Source: Acidimicrobiia bacterium
GTDB lineage: Bacteria > Actinomycetota > Acidimicrobiia > Acidimicrobiales > Ilumatobacteraceae
Direction of reading: 5' to 3'
Assembly (NCBI GenBank): GCA_010030605.1
Contig: RHCK01000085.1
Location: 1-6,900, forward strand
DNA: 6,900 nt
Numbering within the stretch: position 1 is the first letter of the stretch; the number at the start of each line of letters is the position of its first letter. The position numbers and the translations under genes were made by a program. The notes below the pieces were generated by a model. That model saw only the letters and a program-made list of their open reading frames with translations, was not told the origin of the DNA and made no database searches. Shown one piece after another: positions 6,846 to 6,900 of the stretch.

Positions 6846-6900
6846 TCACCTAGTGCGTGGTGGTCCGGCGAACGCTTGCGCCACGGCGATCCAGGTGCGA
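6846..6900 (-). CDS. Possible 3' end of a convergent gene (partial)
   Basis: On the minus strand an open frame enters from the right edge and ends at TGA 6846-6848. It reads about 17 residues ending TWIAVAQAFAGPPRTR, with a sensible hydrophobic pattern and GC-rich third positions. It would lie 9 bases after the deacetylase stop, arranged convergently. Other frames are also open over this short span: a minus frame ending at TAG 6850-6852 and a plus frame from GTG 6854. The assignment is therefore tentative and no product can be named. Confidence 0.35.
   Translation of the reverse strand, partial: RTWIAVAQAFAGPPRTR

Noticed and set aside
1..6900. CRISPR array, insertion sequence, prophage, toxin-antitoxin or RNA gene
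   Set aside because: I saw no regularly spaced repeats, terminal inverted repeats, transposase or integrase motifs, or tRNA-like structure; nearly all bases are in ordinary coding frames.

Overview
The window looks like chromosomal DNA from a high-GC bacterium (about 60% GC by eye), most likely an actinobacterium. An Acidimicrobiia-type lineage is my best guess. This rests on a coenzyme F420 gene (cofC/fbiD), heavy use of GTG and TTG starts, an actinobacterial-looking GpsA, and tightly packed genes. I see no mobile element, CRISPR array, tRNA or rRNA. Coding density is nearly complete and no gene-free stretch exceeds 100 bases.

Two divergent transcription units leave a short intergenic region at about 5376-5424. 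Leftward (minus strand) the order is gpsA (glycerol-3-phosphate dehydrogenase), an unrecognised 444-residue protein, a short secernin-like C69 hydrolase, and two family-4 glycosyltransferases. The last of these runs off the left edge. Spacing along this unit is an 8-base overlap, a 12-base gap, a 48-base gap and a 4-base TTGA overlap, so the five genes are probably co-transcribed. The two glycosyltransferases point to a surface glycan, glycolipid or small glycoside product. GpsA supplies the sn-glycerol-3-phosphate backbone for phospholipids, which may or may not be functionally linked.

Rightward (plus strand) are cofC/fbiD (nucleotidyltransferase of F420 biosynthesis) and a PIG-L/LmbE zinc deacetylase. 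They share an ATGA stop/start overlap and are probably translationally coupled. A gene on the minus strand may end at 6846, converging on the deacetylase, but only about 55 bases of it are visible.

Most of the window is ordinary housekeeping and biosynthetic sequence. The points most worth a second look are the unrecognised 444-residue protein, the coupling of an F420 gene to a PIG-L deacetylase, the short secernin, the symmetric CGTATACG element between the divergent units, and the non-ATG starts on six of the seven genes whose start is visible. I found no convincing novel defence or mobile system.
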